From Winogradskyella marina (lineage in GTDB: Bacteria; Bacteroidota; Bacteroidia; Flavobacteriales; Flavobacteriaceae): a DNA stretch of 64,000 nt. Of this stretch, positions 62,855 through 64,000 are shown piece by piece. The notes below the pieces were generated by a model. That model was not told where the DNA came from. It did no database searches and worked only from the letters and a program-made list of their open reading frames with translations. Positions within the stretch are counted from its first letter, which is position 1. Each line of letters begins with the position of its first letter. Both the position numbers and the translations under genes were made by a program. The DNA is taken from assembly GCF_015645385.1 (NCBI RefSeq), contig NZ_JADOET010000013.1, positions 35,706 through 99,705 of the forward strand, given 5' to 3'.

Positions 62855-63313
62855 TCATTCATCTTTAAAAATATATTCTGTTTTATATTCAATATTGTAA
62901 GCGTTAAGAAAATCGATATATTCTTCTTTAAATGATTTAATCTTATGATGCGCTTCTTGGTTTTTAATGTAGGCTATAACATTATCTATTCCTGACTGGC
63001 TTACGGTGAATGCTCCAAAACCTGTTTGCCAAGCAAATTTTCCATTAATGTATTGTTTTTTATTTAGCCATTTTGTAGAGTTAGCCTTAATGTCTCTCAC
63101 TAAATCTGATAAATTACAGTCTGGTTTTGTGCCAATGAGTAGGTGGATATGATTTGGCATTCCGTTTATAATCATTAGTTTTTGGTTTTTGTTAGAGATG
63201 ATTCCAGAAATGTATTTATAGAGTTCTACTTTCCATTTTTTAGCAATTAAATTATCTCTTCCTTTTACAGCAAATACAATGTGAAAATAGAGTTGTGTGT
63301 ATGTGTTTGCCAT
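62855..63313 (-). CDS. Y1 (HUH) transposase, IS200/RAYT-like
   Basis: A single-strand transposase of 152 residues from the ATG at 63313 (an in-frame start at 63403 would translate a REP repeat). The HUH motif is GMPNHIHLLIG (51-61, His55 and His57). WQTGFGAFTVSQS (95-107) and the catalytic tyrosine in IAYIKNQEAHH (Tyr115) complete the active site. It is intact. No IS200-type left and right ends or tnpB partner is seen. Instead an array of short palindromes begins upstream of the gene (63336 to the window edge), so a REP-associated (RAYT-type) transposase is favoured over a free insertion sequence. Confidence 0.9.
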   Translation of the reverse strand: MANTYTQLYFHIVFAVKGRDNLIAKKWKVELYKYISGIISNKNQKLMIINGMPNHIHLLIGTKPDCNLSDLVRDIKANSTKWLNKKQYINGKFAWQTGFGAFTVSQSGIDNVIAYIKNQEAHHKIKSFKEEYIDFLNAYNIEYKTEYIFKDE

Positions 63314-63335
63314 GAGGTTTTGTTTTAAAGAATAT

Positions 63336-64000
63336 ATGTCGCTCCTCTGGAGCTCAATGTTCTTGGTTTGTTTTAGTATTAATATGTTGCTACGCTTTGG
63401 CAATGACCTTTAAAATCTATAGCTGCTAAAGTTAAATATAGAGATAAATTGTCTAAATAGTTGTAAAATAGGTTTTTGAGATGAACTCTGTTATTTGTTG
63501 ATGTTATGTCACTCCTCTGGAGCTAAGTGTTTATCCTATGATGTTTTTGGTTACTGGTATAATGCCACGCTGTGGCAGTTGATGTTATAAGCAATTTTTT
63601 TAATTAAATTGTTGCTCCAGAGGAGCAACATATTAATAACCAAATATTCTATGGTGCCAATAAAAACTCCAGCGGAGTGAAATTATTTAGTAATAAAAAT
63701 AACATAATATTATGGTTTGTAGGCTTTTATTAGATGTCTGTTTGTGTCAATTAGGATTTTTGGGTGTTTAAAGATTAAATGTCGCTCCGCTGGAGCTAAG
63801 TGTTTGTGCTTTTGTTGTTTTGATTATTAATTTGTTGCCACGCTGTGGCAGTTACCTTTTAAAACCTATGCCTGTTAAAGTTAAATTTAGAGATAAACAT
63901 TGTGATTAATCGAAAAAAGGCTTCTAAGGTTAATTCCGTAATTCTTTTTATGTATATATGTCGCTCCGCTGGAGCTAAGTGTTTGTGCTTTTGTTGTTTT
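63336..64000. repeat. Array of REP-like palindromes next to the Y1 transposase (continues past edge)
   Basis: Two palindrome types alternate. Type 1, GCTCC-NNN-GGAGC: 63341-63353, 63512-63523 (variant), 63784-63796 and 63963-63975, usually within ATGTCGCTCCGCTGGAGCTA. Type 2, GCCAC-GCT-GTGGC: 63387-63403 (variant), 63564-63576 and 63837-63849. Two further hairpins, GTTGCTCC/GGAGCAAC at 63611-63629 and ACTCC/GGAGT at 63666-63678, are type 1 in inverted context. The last two type 1 units are 179 bp apart with near-identical flanks, showing recent tandem duplication. Confidence 0.88.

Overview
The window is chromosomal DNA of a Bacteroidota species, most likely a (marine-type) member of the Flavobacteriaceae. 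Pointers are the low GC content, the absence of Shine-Dalgarno sequences, TAnnTTTG-type -7 promoter elements, a PorV-family type IX secretion protein, a DUF4105/Lnb-type protein, a small DUF2795 protein beside secA, and dense families of intergenic repeats. I do not name a genus. No rRNA, tRNA or CRISPR array was seen.

Layout. 1-8.0 kb is mainly minus-strand housekeeping: secA (5' part only), a DUF2795 protein, a cobalamin adenosyltransferase, a MacB/LolD-type ABC ATPase, a methyltransferase and an ABC-F ATPase. The gaps hold tandem arrays, a 247-bp duplicated element and a decayed copy of the ABC-F 3' end. 8.1-48.5 kb is one very large plus-strand surface polysaccharide locus. It starts with a Wza lipoprotein and a Wzc tyrosine kinase. 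It continues with a short phosphoglycosyl transferase, UDP-sugar dehydrogenase and epimerases, a repeat-rich interruption (15.6-18.7 kb) holding a dead DUF559 nuclease gene, an unknown gene and a small HTH gene, then the ABC exporter Wzm/Wzt. After that come an aminotransferase, a WbqC protein, three sulfotransferases, about twelve glycosyltransferases, a PIG-L deacetylase, a complete CMP-sialic acid module (neuA-neuB-neuC), an MBOAT/SGNH acylation pair, a hexapeptide acetyltransferase, an O-antigen ligase/polymerase and a second, full-length phosphoglycosyl transferase. 48.9-64 kb returns to conserved envelope and housekeeping genes: Lnb-like protein, PorV-like protein, pssA, DUF808, lptB, an AhpD-like protein, tatC, a KpsF-type isomerase, recQ, a cyclophilin-FKBP fusion and a DJ-1/PfpI protein. 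It ends with a Y1 (IS200/RAYT-like) transposase and an array of REP palindromes running off the right edge.

How it works together (inference): the polysaccharide locus should build a sialic-acid-containing, probably sulfated and O-acylated glycan on a polyprenyl phosphate carrier. The Wzt C-terminal domain and Wzm suggest ABC-type export, while Wza/Wzc and a Wzy/WaaL protein are also present and no Wzx flippase is seen, so the export route is mixed or two glycans are made. KpsF-type isomerase, LptB, Lnb, PorV and TatC are general envelope functions.

Most interesting for follow-up: three unrelated small nuclease or transposase genes (a dead DUF559 gene, a GIY-YIG gene and a Y1 transposase) each sit against their own family of palindromic repeats. 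Seven arrays with an exact 7-bp period occur in intergenic gaps, and the six related ones all point the same way. The first phosphoglycosyl transferase has Asn where the catalytic Asp should be, and the recQ product lacks the zinc-binding cysteines.
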